This document shows positions 34,660 to 42,710 of a stretch of 64,000 nucleotides of DNA, one piece after another (the stretch's first letter is position 1; each line of letters opens with the position of its first letter). The notes under the pieces are model-generated. The model saw only the letters and a program-made list of their open reading frames with translations, searched no databases and was not told where the DNA came from. Both the position numbers and the translations under genes were made by a program. This DNA is from Phenylobacterium sp. (GTDB taxonomy: Bacteria > Pseudomonadota > Alphaproteobacteria > Caulobacterales > Caulobacteraceae), in NCBI RefSeq assembly GCF_030680185.1, contig NZ_JAUXVZ010000015.1, positions 1 through 64,000 of the forward strand, read 5' to 3'.

Positions 34660-35822
34660 CGCAGGTGCTCCGGGGTCTGGATGCCGCGGTTGCAGCGGCT
34701 GGCGAGCCTGCGCCATTCGAGGATCGTCACGTCCGGCTCGCAGAGCATCTCGTCCAGCCAGCCATAGTCGTCCTGATAGAAGGGCTGGGTGACCTCGCGG
34801 GCCCAGATGTCGTCGGCGTTGAAGCCGTCCAGGCCGTGGGGCTTCCAGATGGTCTCGAAGTCGTTGGCGAACTTGGTGCGGGCTTCGTCGGTCTTGGCCT
34901 CGTGGCCGATGGTCTGGAAGTAGATGTGGGTGTCGGCGTCGATCGGCACGTACCACTCGAACTGGGTGAGGCCGGGCGCCGGGAAGGAGTCGACCTTCAG
35001 CACGCCGGGCAGCCAGCACGAGGTCTTCATGGCCGCAGACGTGCCGCTGGCCTCGCCGGTGCGGACGCCACGGACCACGACCTCGCCGTCCACCTCGCCC
35101 TCCCAGGCCGGCTTGTGGAGGGCGAAGTCGTCGATCACGCCCTTGGGCCCATCAGGCGCCTCCACCGTCTCCACCGCGCCGGGCAGGGGGGTATGGCCGA
35201 TGGGGAAGTTGAACACCCGGTAGTGGCGCAGGGTGGTGTCCTTGTGGATGAAGATGTGCAGGGCGTCGAAGCCGTTCTCGGCCCCCAGGCGCCAGTTGGA
35301 GTTCACCACCCGGTGCTTGCCCAGGATCATGACGTCGTCGTCCAGGAAGCCCGGCGGCACGTCGTGCGCCAGGGGCGGGGGCGGGCCCTCCTCGGTGTCG
35401 CCGATGAAGACGAAGATCACGCCCTTGGCTTCCTCGACCGGGAAGGTGGTGATCTTGCGCCGGCCGATCAGGCGGCTGTCGGGCACGGCCAGGATATTGA
35501 CCAGCTCGCCGGTCTGAACCCGGTAGGTGTAGCCGTGGTACCAGCAGGTGATGGTGTCGCGGGTGTAGCAGTCCAGCTTCTTCGACAGGGGCACGCCCCG
35601 GTGCAGGCAGCGGTCGCGGATCGAATAGACCTTGCCGTCGATGCGCTTGAGGATCAGGGCCTCGCCCAGCAGCTTGACCGTAATCGCCTCGCCCTCGGCG
35701 ATCTCCTTGGAGAAGCGCACCGGGTACCAGTGATTCCGGAAGCCGAGCTTGGCCTCCACATAACCCTTCCAGTCGCCGACCGCGTTGGCGACCTCAGGAT
35801 TGACGAAATGATCCTCACTCAT
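34656..35822 (-). CDS. carAa: CarAa-like Rieske oxygenase (carbazole 1,9a-dioxygenase-type terminal component)
   Basis: A 388-residue terminal oxygenase. Rieske ligands are C72-x-H74 and C93-x2-H96; the mononuclear Fe ligands are H189, H193 and an Asp in GFNADDIWARE (D337 or D338). From memory it resembles CarAa over its whole length: AKLGFRNHWYPV, CLHRGV, WLPGVLKV, QFEWYVPID and the GIQT end all match. CarAa-type enzymes are homotrimers lacking a beta subunit, and none is encoded here. Angular dioxygenation of carbazole or a related heterocycle would give the substrate for the extradiol enzyme downstream. Electron transfer would come from the reductase at 36.8 kb and the ferredoxin at 38.95 kb. 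A perfect regulon operator lies 42 bases upstream. Confidence 0.87.
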   Translation of the reverse strand: MSEDHFVNPEVANAVGDWKGYVEAKLGFRNHWYPVRFSKEIAEGEAITVKLLGEALILKRIDGKVYSIRDRCLHRGVPLSKKLDCYTRDTITCWYHGYTYRVQTGELVNILAVPDSRLIGRRKITTFPVEEAKGVIFVFIGDTEEGPPPPLAHDVPPGFLDDDVMILGKHRVVNSNWRLGAENGFDALHIFIHKDTTLRHYRVFNFPIGHTPLPGAVETVEAPDGPKGVIDDFALHKPAWEGEVDGEVVVRGVRTGEASGTSAAMKTSCWLPGVLKVDSFPAPGLTQFEWYVPIDADTHIYFQTIGHEAKTDEARTKFANDFETIWKPHGLDGFNADDIWAREVTQPFYQDDYGWLDEMLCEPDVTILEWRRLASRCNRGIQTPEHLR

Positions 35823-35864
35823 GGGATTCCTACTCTGACGCGGCGCCGACTTTGGCGATCTTGT

Positions 35865-35875
35865 TTGTATGACAA
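35865..35875. promoter_or_regulatory. Putative GntR-type operator (copy 4, perfect)
   Basis: TTGTATGACAA lies 42 bases upstream of the CarAa-like gene. Read in the gene's direction it is ATATTGTCATACAAAC, almost the same as the copy in front of the flavin monooxygenase at 11.1 kb, flanks included. Confidence 0.7.
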
Positions 35876-35953
35876 TATGACGGAAGAGCTTGAGGCAAGC
35901 CTAGGCCTAGCCCTGCAACCGCAGGGATGCGCGGCGCCTATTCTTCAGGCGCC

Positions 35954-36739
35954 CTAGAGGCTGAAATTCAGGCTGACGGCGCCGAGGCCACCGATCTCGG
36001 CCACCACCTTGTCGCCAGGCGAGACATTGGCCATCGGGCCGAGCGCGCCTGTCAGGACTAGCTCGCCCTTGCGCAGGGGATGGCCGAGCGCCGCTGAGCG
36101 CCGGGCCAGCCAGGCGGCGGCGTTCAGGGGACTGCCCAGGCAGTCGGCGCCCGTGCCTTGGGAGGCCCGCACGCCATTGACGCTCATGGTCATGGCGCAG
36201 CCGATCAGGTCGAGCCCGTCCAGCCGCCGCACCGGCCCGCCCAGGGCCACGAGGCCGGACGAGGCGTTGTCGGCCACGGTGTCGAGGATATTGATCTTCC
36301 AGTCGGCGATGCGGCTGGAAACGATCTCCACGGCCGGAACCACCCAGGCCACGGCCTCATAGAGATCGGCCACCGTGCAGTCGGGCAGGTCCAGGTCGCG
36401 GGCCAGGATCAGCGCCACCTCGGCCTCGACCTTGGGCTGCTGCAGGCGGGCGAAGGGCAGCTCCTCGTTGTCGCCAAACACCATGTCGGCAAACAGGTGG
36501 CCGAAGTCGGGCTCGGCGACCCCCAGCTGAGCCTGCACGGCCTTGGAGGTCAGGCCGATCTTGCGCCCGACGACGCGCCGTCCCTGGGCCGTCCAGTGAC
36601 GGACCTGGGCCAGCTGCACCTCATAGGCGGCGGTCACGTCGCCGGGGGCGAAGGCGTCGCGGATCGGCGCCATGCGCGGCCCCTCATAGGCGTCCAGCAG
36701 TTGGCGGGCGAGCTGTTCGGTCTGGCTGGCCGGGCTCAT
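35954..36739 (-). CDS. 2-hydroxypenta-2,4-dienoate hydratase (MhpD/CarD-like)
   Basis: A 261-residue fumarylacetoacetate hydrolase-fold hydratase. RVVGRKIGLTSKAVQAQLGV and KVEAEVALILARDL (metal-binding Glu pair) are typical of 2-oxopent-4-enoate hydratases, as is SPLNAAAWLARR in the C-terminal part. It adds water to the dienoate from the meta-cleavage hydrolase to give 4-hydroxy-2-oxovalerate, the aldolase substrate. I start it at the ATG preceded by GGAGG six bases away. It is divergent from the ferredoxin reductase gene with an operator copy in between. 2-oxo-hept-4-ene-1,7-dioate hydratase is a close alternative, but the other genes fit the five-carbon substrate. Confidence 0.9.
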   Translation of the reverse strand: MSPASQTEQLARQLLDAYEGPRMAPIRDAFAPGDVTAAYEVQLAQVRHWTAQGRRVVGRKIGLTSKAVQAQLGVAEPDFGHLFADMVFGDNEELPFARLQQPKVEAEVALILARDLDLPDCTVADLYEAVAWVVPAVEIVSSRIADWKINILDTVADNASSGLVALGGPVRRLDGLDLIGCAMTMSVNGVRASQGTGADCLGSPLNAAAWLARRSAALGHPLRKGELVLTGALGPMANVSPGDKVVAEIGGLGAVSLNFSL

Positions 36740-36805
36740 GAGATCCTCCATAGGGGCTCGCGCGGCCTGCAAGACCGCCTCTTGTGTTCACGCCGTAATG
36801 TCATA

Positions 36806-36816
36806 TCGTCATACAA
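36806..36816. promoter_or_regulatory. Putative GntR-type operator (copy 5, one mismatch)
   Basis: TCGTCATACAA lies between the divergent dienoate hydratase and ferredoxin reductase genes, 25 bases before the reductase start. A partial direct repeat (ATGTCATA then TCGTCATA) precedes it and could be a second half-site. Confidence 0.6.
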
Positions 36817-36840
36817 ACTTCAGTCAAATGGCGAGGGGCG

Positions 36841-37836
36841 ATGTACGCCGCGCATTTCACCTTTTCCGATGGTCGCGTCACCTCGGTCCCGGTCGCGCCG
36901 GGCCAGACGGTGCTGGAGGCGGCGATGCAGATCGACGCGCCGATCCGCTATGACTGCGCCTCTGGGGAATGCGGCGCCTGCATCGCCCAGCTGACCTCGG
37001 GCGAGGCGGAGTTCGACGCCGCCGGCCCCTCGCCGATCTCGGCGGCCGAGGCGGCGACGGGTCTGCGGCCCACCTGCCAGACGCGGCTGAACGGCGATGC
37101 GGCCTTCGATCTGCCCTATGCGCTCGAGCCGCAGCCCTCGGCGCCCGCGCGCCATTCGACCCGGGTGAAGAAGGTGGAGCGCCTGTCGCAGAGTGTCTAT
37201 CGCCTGTCGCTGGAGCGGCCGGAGGAATTCAGCTTTCAGAGCGGCCAGTATGTGCGCCTGCGGCCCCCCGGCAAGAGCGGGGCGCGGATCTACTCCATCG
37301 CCAGCGCCCCGTCCGACGAGAGCCAGCTCGAATTCCTGATCCGCCACGTGCCCGGCGGCCTGGCGTCGGAATGGGTGGCGACGGCGGCCAGCCCCGGCGA
37401 CGCGGTCAAGATCCAGGGGCCGCTGGGCGCCTTCGCCAGCGATCCGCGGGCCAGCCGCCATGTCTTCGTGGTCGGCGGAACGGGCCTGGCCCCGGCGCTG
37501 TCCATGCTGCGCGACATGGCGCCCGGCGAGGGCGAGGTGGTGGTCTGTTTCGGCGTGACCAGCGCGCTGGACCTCTTCCATGTGGCCGAACTTCAGACCC
37601 TGGCCGCCGCCCATGGCCAGGCCCAGGCGCGGTTCGCCGTCTTCATCGGCGAGCCCGGACCCGCCGCGAGCCAGGGGACGGCGGTCTCGCTGCTGAAGGC
37701 GTCCGATGTGGCGGCCGGCAGCGCCTATTATCTCTGCGGACCCCCGGCCATGGTCGAGGCGGCGCGGACCACGCTCGCGGTGCTGGGCGCGCCCCTGTCT
37801 GCGATCCGGGCCGAGCGCTACCTGCCCAGCACTTAA
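36841..37836 (+). CDS. carAd: Ferredoxin reductase of the Rieske oxygenase system (CarAd-like)
   Basis: A 331-residue electron-transfer protein with three domains: an N-terminal plant-type 2Fe-2S domain (C-x4-C-x2-C in YDCASGECGAC, fourth Cys in TCQTR), an FAD domain (RIYSIAS) and an NAD(P) domain (VGGTGLAPALSML, and YLCGPPAMVEAA near the C-terminus). This domain order and length match CarAd. It would pass electrons from NADH to the Rieske ferredoxin at 38950. ATG start with GAGGGG upstream. Its stop overlaps that of the convergent asparaginase gene by one base pair step (TTAA). Divergent from the hydratase, sharing an operator. Confidence 0.9.
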   Translation: MYAAHFTFSDGRVTSVPVAPGQTVLEAAMQIDAPIRYDCASGECGACIAQLTSGEAEFDAAGPSPISAAEAATGLRPTCQTRLNGDAAFDLPYALEPQPSAPARHSTRVKKVERLSQSVYRLSLERPEEFSFQSGQYVRLRPPGKSGARIYSIASAPSDESQLEFLIRHVPGGLASEWVATAASPGDAVKIQGPLGAFASDPRASRHVFVVGGTGLAPALSMLRDMAPGEGEVVVCFGVTSALDLFHVAELQTLAAAHGQAQARFAVFIGEPGPAASQGTAVSLLKASDVAAGSAYYLCGPPAMVEAARTTLAVLGAPLSAIRAERYLPST

Positions 37837-38795
37837 AGGGCCAGCCAGGCGCGGATGCGGGCCGAAGCGGTCTCGGAGACCGCTTCCAGACCCAGAATCG
37901 CGCTCAACAGAATGCGCGCCTGGCTCGCCCCCAGGTCTTCGCTGAAGATGGCGCCGGCCTCGGCCAGCCGGGCGCCCGACGCATAGTCCGGAGCCACCTG
38001 GCCAAACGGGCAGCGGGAGGCCACCAGCACGACGACGCCGGCGGCGCAGGCTCTGGCGACAGCCTCGACCACGGCCGGGCTGGCGTTGCCGCGGCCCAGC
38101 GCCTGCAGCACGATCCCCCGGGCGCCAAGGCTGACCGCCGCATCTATTAGGCCGCCGCCGGAGCCCTGGCTGGCGGCGAGAATCTCCACCGATGTGTCGA
38201 GGCGCAGGTCGGGCAGGGCGGACGGTCGATCTCCAAGGCGCGGGAGCCGGGCCAGGACGTCCTCCACGCTTCCCGCCTCGCCCTGCCGGCTGGCGAATCC
38301 CGCCAGCTCAGAGGTGTGGGCCTTGAGCGCGCCGCGCGCCGGCATGACGCGGCCGCCAAAGGCCAGGAGCACGCCGCGGTCACGCGCCGCCGGATCTGCG
38401 GCCAGGGCCGCCGCGTCGGCCAGATTCTGGGCGCCGTCGAATTCCGGGTGGGCCGGCGCTCGCTGGGCGCCGGTGAAGACCAGGGGCAGGGGCGAGGTCC
38501 AGACGAGATCGGCGAGGAAGGCCGTCTCCTCCATGGTGTCGGTGCCATGGGCGACGACGATCCCGGCCAGGTCGTCTGCGCCCTCGGCCGCCGCCACCTG
38601 AGCCGCGCGCACGATGGCCGCGGCGTCGGCCAGGCTCAGTTCGTCGCTGAGGCCTGCATGCACCTGGCGCAGGCTGAGGCGAACGGCCCCGGCTTCGCCG
38701 CCAAGGGACAGGCCCTGACCGCCGCCCAGAACGCCGCGTGCGTCGGCTTGCGAACTGATGGTTCCACCGGCGTCCAGCACCAGGACGTGGCTCAT
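37833..38795 (-). CDS. Asparaginase/glutaminase-family amidase
   Basis: A 320-residue asparaginase. LDAGGTIS near residue 10 carries the nucleophilic Thr and VVAHGTDTMEETA carries the second Thr-Asp pair (family signatures 1 and 2). There is no signal peptide, so it is cytoplasmic. I start it at the ATG giving MSHVLVLDAGG; the longer frame extends into the control region. It is divergent from the Rieske ferredoxin gene with a perfect operator in between. In this setting it may hydrolyse an amide other than free asparagine, or feed aspartate to the aspartate dehydrogenase-like protein of the same regulon (inference). Confidence 0.88.
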   Translation of the reverse strand: MSHVLVLDAGGTISSQADARGVLGGGQGLSLGGEAGAVRLSLRQVHAGLSDELSLADAAAIVRAAQVAAAEGADDLAGIVVAHGTDTMEETAFLADLVWTSPLPLVFTGAQRAPAHPEFDGAQNLADAAALAADPAARDRGVLLAFGGRVMPARGALKAHTSELAGFASRQGEAGSVEDVLARLPRLGDRPSALPDLRLDTSVEILAASQGSGGGLIDAAVSLGARGIVLQALGRGNASPAVVEAVARACAAGVVVLVASRCPFGQVAPDYASGARLAEAGAIFSEDLGASQARILLSAILGLEAVSETASARIRAWLAL

Positions 38796-38851
38796 GCCCA
38801 ATCTCCGATCAGTTGCAGATTTTCGCCCCGGCAGCGTTCCAGGCGCTTGCA

Positions 38852-38862
38852 TTGTATGACAA
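38852..38862. promoter_or_regulatory. Putative GntR-type operator (copy 6, perfect)
   Basis: TTGTATGACAA lies between the divergent asparaginase and Rieske ferredoxin genes. A further dyad, GGACAATTGTTC, follows a few bases on. Both genes could be controlled from here. Confidence 0.7.
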
Positions 38863-38949
38863 TCGGACAATTGTTCGTCAAACGCCGCGGCCGATCAGGG
38901 TCGTGGCCAGTCTTGTGTGTCTGAGCTTACGATTCTGGAAGGCTATGAA

Positions 38950-39267
38950 ATGGGGCGAATTCGACTGTGCACGGCGGCCGACGTGGCTGAGGGCCAGATC
39001 CTGAAGGTGGAGCCCGAGGGCATGGACCCCATCGCGCTCTGCCATGTGGATGGCGCCTTCCTGGCTGTCGAGGACGAATGCACCCACGCCATCGCGTCCC
39101 TGTCTGAGGGCCGGCTGGAGGGCGAGGTGATCTTCTGCCCGATGCATGGGGGCAGCTTCAATGTCCGGTCCGGCAAGGCCTGCAGCCTGCCCTGCAAATT
39201 CCCCTTGAAGACCTTCAAGGTCGAGGTCGAAGGCGGCGATGTCTGGCTTCTGGACGGGGCCGCCTGA
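38950..39267 (+). CDS. carAc: Rieske-type ferredoxin (CarAc-like)
   Basis: A 105-residue Rieske 2Fe-2S ferredoxin. Ligands C-x-H in DECTHAIA and C-x2-H in FCPMHGG are 16 residues apart, and the length matches CarAc-type ferredoxins. It would shuttle electrons from the CarAd-like reductase to the CarAa-like oxygenase. I choose the ATG at 38950 because GGAAGG stands six bases upstream; a GTG 33 bases earlier is in frame but has no ribosome site. Its stop overlaps the start of an MFS transporter gene by one base (TGATG). Confidence 0.92.
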   Translation: MGRIRLCTAADVAEGQILKVEPEGMDPIALCHVDGAFLAVEDECTHAIASLSEGRLEGEVIFCPMHGGSFNVRSGKACSLPCKFPLKTFKVEVEGGDVWLLDGAA

Positions 39268-40619
39268 TGTCGGTCCCAGGCGAGGCCATGCCGGCGACCA
39301 TAAGCCATCCCAGCCTGGCGCGGGCCTCGTCGTCCCTGGCCATCCTGGTGCTGGCCTACACCTTCTCGTTCATCGACCGGACGATCCTGGCCATGCTGGT
39401 GGGGCCGATCAAGGCTGAGCTCCATCTCAGCGACACCCAGATCAGCCTGCTGACCGGGCTGGCCTTCGCCATCTTCTATACCGCCCTTGGCCTGCCGTTC
39501 GGCATGATCGTCGACAAGGCCAGCCGGCGGGGCCTGGCCGCGGCCGGCGTCGCGGTCTGGAGCCTGATGACCGTGCTCTGCGGCGCGGCGACCAACTATT
39601 GGGGCCTGCTGGCCGCCCGCATCGGCGTGGCGACCGGGGAGGCGACCCTGTCGCCGGCGGCCTATTCCCTGATCCCGGACCTCTTCCGGCCCGAGCATCG
39701 CAGCCGGGCGCAAGGGGTCTACGCCATGGGCGCCTGCTTCGGCTCAGGGCTCGCCTTCCTGATCGGCGGCTGGACCATCATGGCCGTCTCGGGCCTGCCG
39801 CCGGTCAGCCTGCCGCTGCTCGGCGAATTCAGCGGCTGGCGCCTGGTCTTCCTGGTGGTCGGCGCGCCGGGCCTGCTGGTGGCGCTGCTGGTGCTGGCCG
39901 TGGCCGAGCCGCGGCGCAAGGCGGCGCGTCCCTCGCTCGCCAGTCCTTCACTCGCCAGTCCCTCGCTCGCCGCCCGGCCGGCTGCGGCTTTGAGCGCCCT
40001 GCGCCGCCACTGGCAAGCCTATGGGGTCGTCATCGTCGGCTGCTCGGTGGTCAATATCGCCTTCCACGGCCTCAGCGCCTGGGCGCCGACCCTGCTGGGA
40101 CGGGTCCATCAGCTGGAACAGGGCCAGATCGGCCTGATCCTCGGCCTGGGCTTCCTCGGTCCCGGCTGCGTCGGCCTGCTGCTCGGCGGCTGGGTGGCCG
40201 ACCGCTGGCTGGCCGCGGGGCGTATCGACGCCAATCTGCGCATGGCCCTGATCGGCGCCCTGGGGGCCGCGGCCATGCTCAGCGGCCTGATCCTGTCGCC
40301 GGGCCTCTTGGCCACCGTGGTCCTGCTCTACGGGGCGATCTTCATGATGATGTTTCCCATGGGCGCTGCGCCGGCCGCCCTGCAGATCATCTGTCCGCCG
40401 GACCTGCGCGGGCGGATCGCGGCGGTCTATATGCTGGCCCTGAACCTGATCGGCATGGGCGTCGGCCCCACCGCCGTGGCGCTGCTGACCGACTATGCGT
40501 TCGCAGATCCCCTGGCGGTCGGCCGCTCCATGGGACTGGTCGGCCTGACCGCCGGCCTGATCGCGGCCGGCCTGATCACCTTGGGCCGCCCCAGCTTCCG
40601 CGCCCTGGCGTCGCGCTAG
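39267..40619 (+). CDS. MFS transporter (Spinster-like aromatic-compound transporter)
   Basis: A 450-residue major facilitator protein with about twelve TM segments. YTFSFIDRTILAMLVGPIKAELHLSDTQISLL in TM1 and GLPFGMIVDKASRRGL (motif A) resemble the Spinster/HsrA-like group often coupled to aromatic acid or steroid catabolic genes. A run of three near-identical hexamer-type repeats (LASPSLASPSLAA) occurs in the central loop. Translationally coupled to the Rieske ferredoxin gene, so it is probably the inner-membrane importer of the pathway substrate. Convergent with the gamma-glutamyltransferase-like gene, their stop codons overlapping. Confidence 0.87.
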   Translation: MSVPGEAMPATISHPSLARASSSLAILVLAYTFSFIDRTILAMLVGPIKAELHLSDTQISLLTGLAFAIFYTALGLPFGMIVDKASRRGLAAAGVAVWSLMTVLCGAATNYWGLLAARIGVATGEATLSPAAYSLIPDLFRPEHRSRAQGVYAMGACFGSGLAFLIGGWTIMAVSGLPPVSLPLLGEFSGWRLVFLVVGAPGLLVALLVLAVAEPRRKAARPSLASPSLASPSLAARPAAALSALRRHWQAYGVVIVGCSVVNIAFHGLSAWAPTLLGRVHQLEQGQIGLILGLGFLGPGCVGLLLGGWVADRWLAAGRIDANLRMALIGALGAAAMLSGLILSPGLLATVVLLYGAIFMMMFPMGAAPAALQIICPPDLRGRIAAVYMLALNLIGMGVGPTAVALLTDYAFADPLAVGRSMGLVGLTAGLIAAGLITLGRPSFRALASR

Positions 40620-42406
40620 CGGCCGACGGCGTAGGCCTGCATCAGGCGGGGCGTGGCGGCGGCCTTCAGGACGCCGTCGGCGCCGCGCTCGGCCGCGGTC
40701 AGCCGGCCCGCCGACCAGGCTGGCGCGACCTGGATGTCGTGGCCCCGGCGGCGCAGGTCGGCGATCACCGCCTCGCCCATGGACTCCTCGGCCACCGAGA
40801 CGCCCGGCATGGCCTCCCGCGGATAGAAGGAGGAGGGGAAGTGGACGGTGTGGAACAGGGGCATGTCGATGGCCTGTTGCAGCCCCAACCCGTGATGGAT
40901 CCGGCGCAGCAGCAGGGCGAGCTGCCACTGGTCCTGCTGGTCGCCGCCGGGCGTGCCGCAGACCAGGGCCGGGCGGCCGTCATGCAGGGCGAGCGTGGGG
41001 GTCAGAGTCGTGCGGGGCCGCTTGCCCGGCGCCAGGCTGGCGGGCAGGCCCTCGGTCAGCCAGAACATCTGCGCGCGCGTGTTCAGAGCGAAGCCCAGCT
41101 CGGGAATGGTCGGCGAGGACTGCGGCCAGCCCCCGGACGGGGTGGCCGACACCATGTTGCCCCAGGAATCGATGACATCCAGATGCACCGTGTCGCCGGG
41201 CTTCAGGGTGGGCTTGAGGTGGGCCATGGTCGGCTCGCCGACGCCCAGACCGCCGCCGTCGCCCGACGCCACGCGAACCATGCCTAGCGCCCGGGTCACC
41301 TGGTCTTCGAAGCCGGGAAGGACCCCAGGGCGGAGCTCGTGGGATGCCGCCTCTCCGATCAGGCCGCGACGGGCCGCGGCGTAGTCTTCGCCGAGCAGCG
41401 CGTCCAGCGGGACATCGACGAAATCGGGGTCGCCGTAATAGGCCTCGCGGTCGGCGAAGGCGAGCTTGGACGCCTCCAGCACCAGGTGGGCGAAGTCCGC
41501 GCCATTGGGATCGAGGCTGGCGAGATCGAAGCCGCGCAGCAGGCTCAGGGCCTGCAGCAGCACCGGCCCCTGGCCCCAGGGCCGGGTCTTGCAGATCGTC
41601 CAGCCGTGATAGTCGAGCGTGGCCGGCGCTTCATAGGCGGGCCGCCAGCCGGCCATGTCCTGGGCCGTCAGCAGGGCCTTGTGGCGGTGGCCGCTGGAAT
41701 CCATCAGGGCCTCGGCTTGGCCGAACCGCCCGATGGCCTCGGCCACGAAGCCCTCGTACCAGGCGCTGAGCGCCCGCTCGATCTGAACCTCCCGCGCGCC
41801 TTGGCCGGCCTGGGCGAGAATGCGCTTCCAGGTCGAGGCCAGGGTCGGGTTGCGGAACAGGGCGTGGGGCTGGGGCGCCTCGCCGCCGGGCAGCCAGACC
41901 GGCGCTGAGGTCGGCCATTCGGTGGTGAAGGCGTCTTTCAGTTCAGCCAGGGCGCGGGAGACGCCGGGCAGCAGGGGATGGCCGTGCTCGGCATAGCCGA
42001 TGGCCGGCGCCATCACCTCCTCCAGCCGCAGGCGGCCGTGGTCGCGCAGCAGGGTCAGCCAGGCGCCGAAGGAGCCAGGGACCACGGCCGAGATCAGGCC
42101 TGATCCCGGCACGGCGTCGAGGCCCAGATCGCGGAAGGCGGCGATGGTGGCGGCGGCCGGCGCCGGGCCCTGGCCGCAGAGCACCTCGATCTTGCCCGTA
42201 GCGGCGCTGTGGAAGATGATCGGGACCTCGCCGGCCGGTCCGCACAGATGCGGCTCCACCACCTGCAGGCAGAAGCCGGCCGCCACGGCGGCGTCGAAGG
42301 CGTTGCCGCCCCGCTCCAGCATGGCCATGCCCACCTGGGAGGCGATCCAGTGGGTGGAGGTGACGACGCCGAACGTGCCGCGGATCTCCGGGCGGGTGGT
42401 GAACAT
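40616..42406 (-). CDS. Cytoplasmic gamma-glutamyltransferase-family amidohydrolase
   Basis: A 596-residue N-terminal-nucleophile hydrolase of the gamma-glutamyltranspeptidase family, normally self-cleaved just before a Thr. Here the nucleophile is the Thr in GDTVHLDVIDSWGNMVS, and GGWPQSSPTIPELGFALNTRAQMF follows with the SxP/GxxLNxR pattern. FVVTSTHWIASQVGMAMLERGGNAFDAAVAAGFCL-type sequence opens the large subunit. No signal peptide is present, unlike classical GGTs, so it probably works in the cytoplasm on a gamma-glutamyl or other amide conjugate (members such as HpxW hydrolyse oxamate). A perfect operator lies 57 bases upstream and places it in the catabolic regulon. Confidence 0.87.
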   Translation of the reverse strand: MFTTRPEIRGTFGVVTSTHWIASQVGMAMLERGGNAFDAAVAAGFCLQVVEPHLCGPAGEVPIIFHSAATGKIEVLCGQGPAPAAATIAAFRDLGLDAVPGSGLISAVVPGSFGAWLTLLRDHGRLRLEEVMAPAIGYAEHGHPLLPGVSRALAELKDAFTTEWPTSAPVWLPGGEAPQPHALFRNPTLASTWKRILAQAGQGAREVQIERALSAWYEGFVAEAIGRFGQAEALMDSSGHRHKALLTAQDMAGWRPAYEAPATLDYHGWTICKTRPWGQGPVLLQALSLLRGFDLASLDPNGADFAHLVLEASKLAFADREAYYGDPDFVDVPLDALLGEDYAAARRGLIGEAASHELRPGVLPGFEDQVTRALGMVRVASGDGGGLGVGEPTMAHLKPTLKPGDTVHLDVIDSWGNMVSATPSGGWPQSSPTIPELGFALNTRAQMFWLTEGLPASLAPGKRPRTTLTPTLALHDGRPALVCGTPGGDQQDQWQLALLLRRIHHGLGLQQAIDMPLFHTVHFPSSFYPREAMPGVSVAEESMGEAVIADLRRRGHDIQVAPAWSAGRLTAAERGADGVLKAAATPRLMQAYAVGR

Positions 42407-42463
42407 GGCTGGCTCCTGGCTGGTCTCCCGACCTCGCCCGCCGCACCAGCGGGGTCAATATGA

Positions 42464-42474
42464 TTGTCATACAA
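42464..42474. promoter_or_regulatory. Putative GntR-type operator (copy 7, perfect)
   Basis: TTGTCATACAA lies 57 bases upstream of the GGT-like gene. In that gene's direction it reads ATATTGTATGACAATCATA, matching the flanks of the copy before the amidohydrolase at 2.26 kb. On the plus strand TATAAT (42475-42480) directly follows it. Confidence 0.7.
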
Positions 42475-42710
42475 TATAATGCGCCGTCTCGAGGCGCCTG
42501 GGATGTGACCAAAAGGCGGGATCGCTCGTCATCCCAGGCGATTTTCCAGGGTCGAAGCGGCCGCCGGGCGCACCAGAGAGCCGCAATTGCGGCCGAGGCG
42601 CCCGTCGGCTGCACAAAGGCAAAGCTGGGCGCCCAAGCTTTTGGCGTCAGGCGGAAATCGACCGGATGCGGACGGCGCGGGCGGGTCGGCCCGCGTGTAT
42701 GACTGTAGGT

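Noticed and set aside
36798..36808. ATGTCATATCG as a ninth operator copy
   Set aside because: Only one arm fits; it is noted as a possible half-site beside copy 5 instead.
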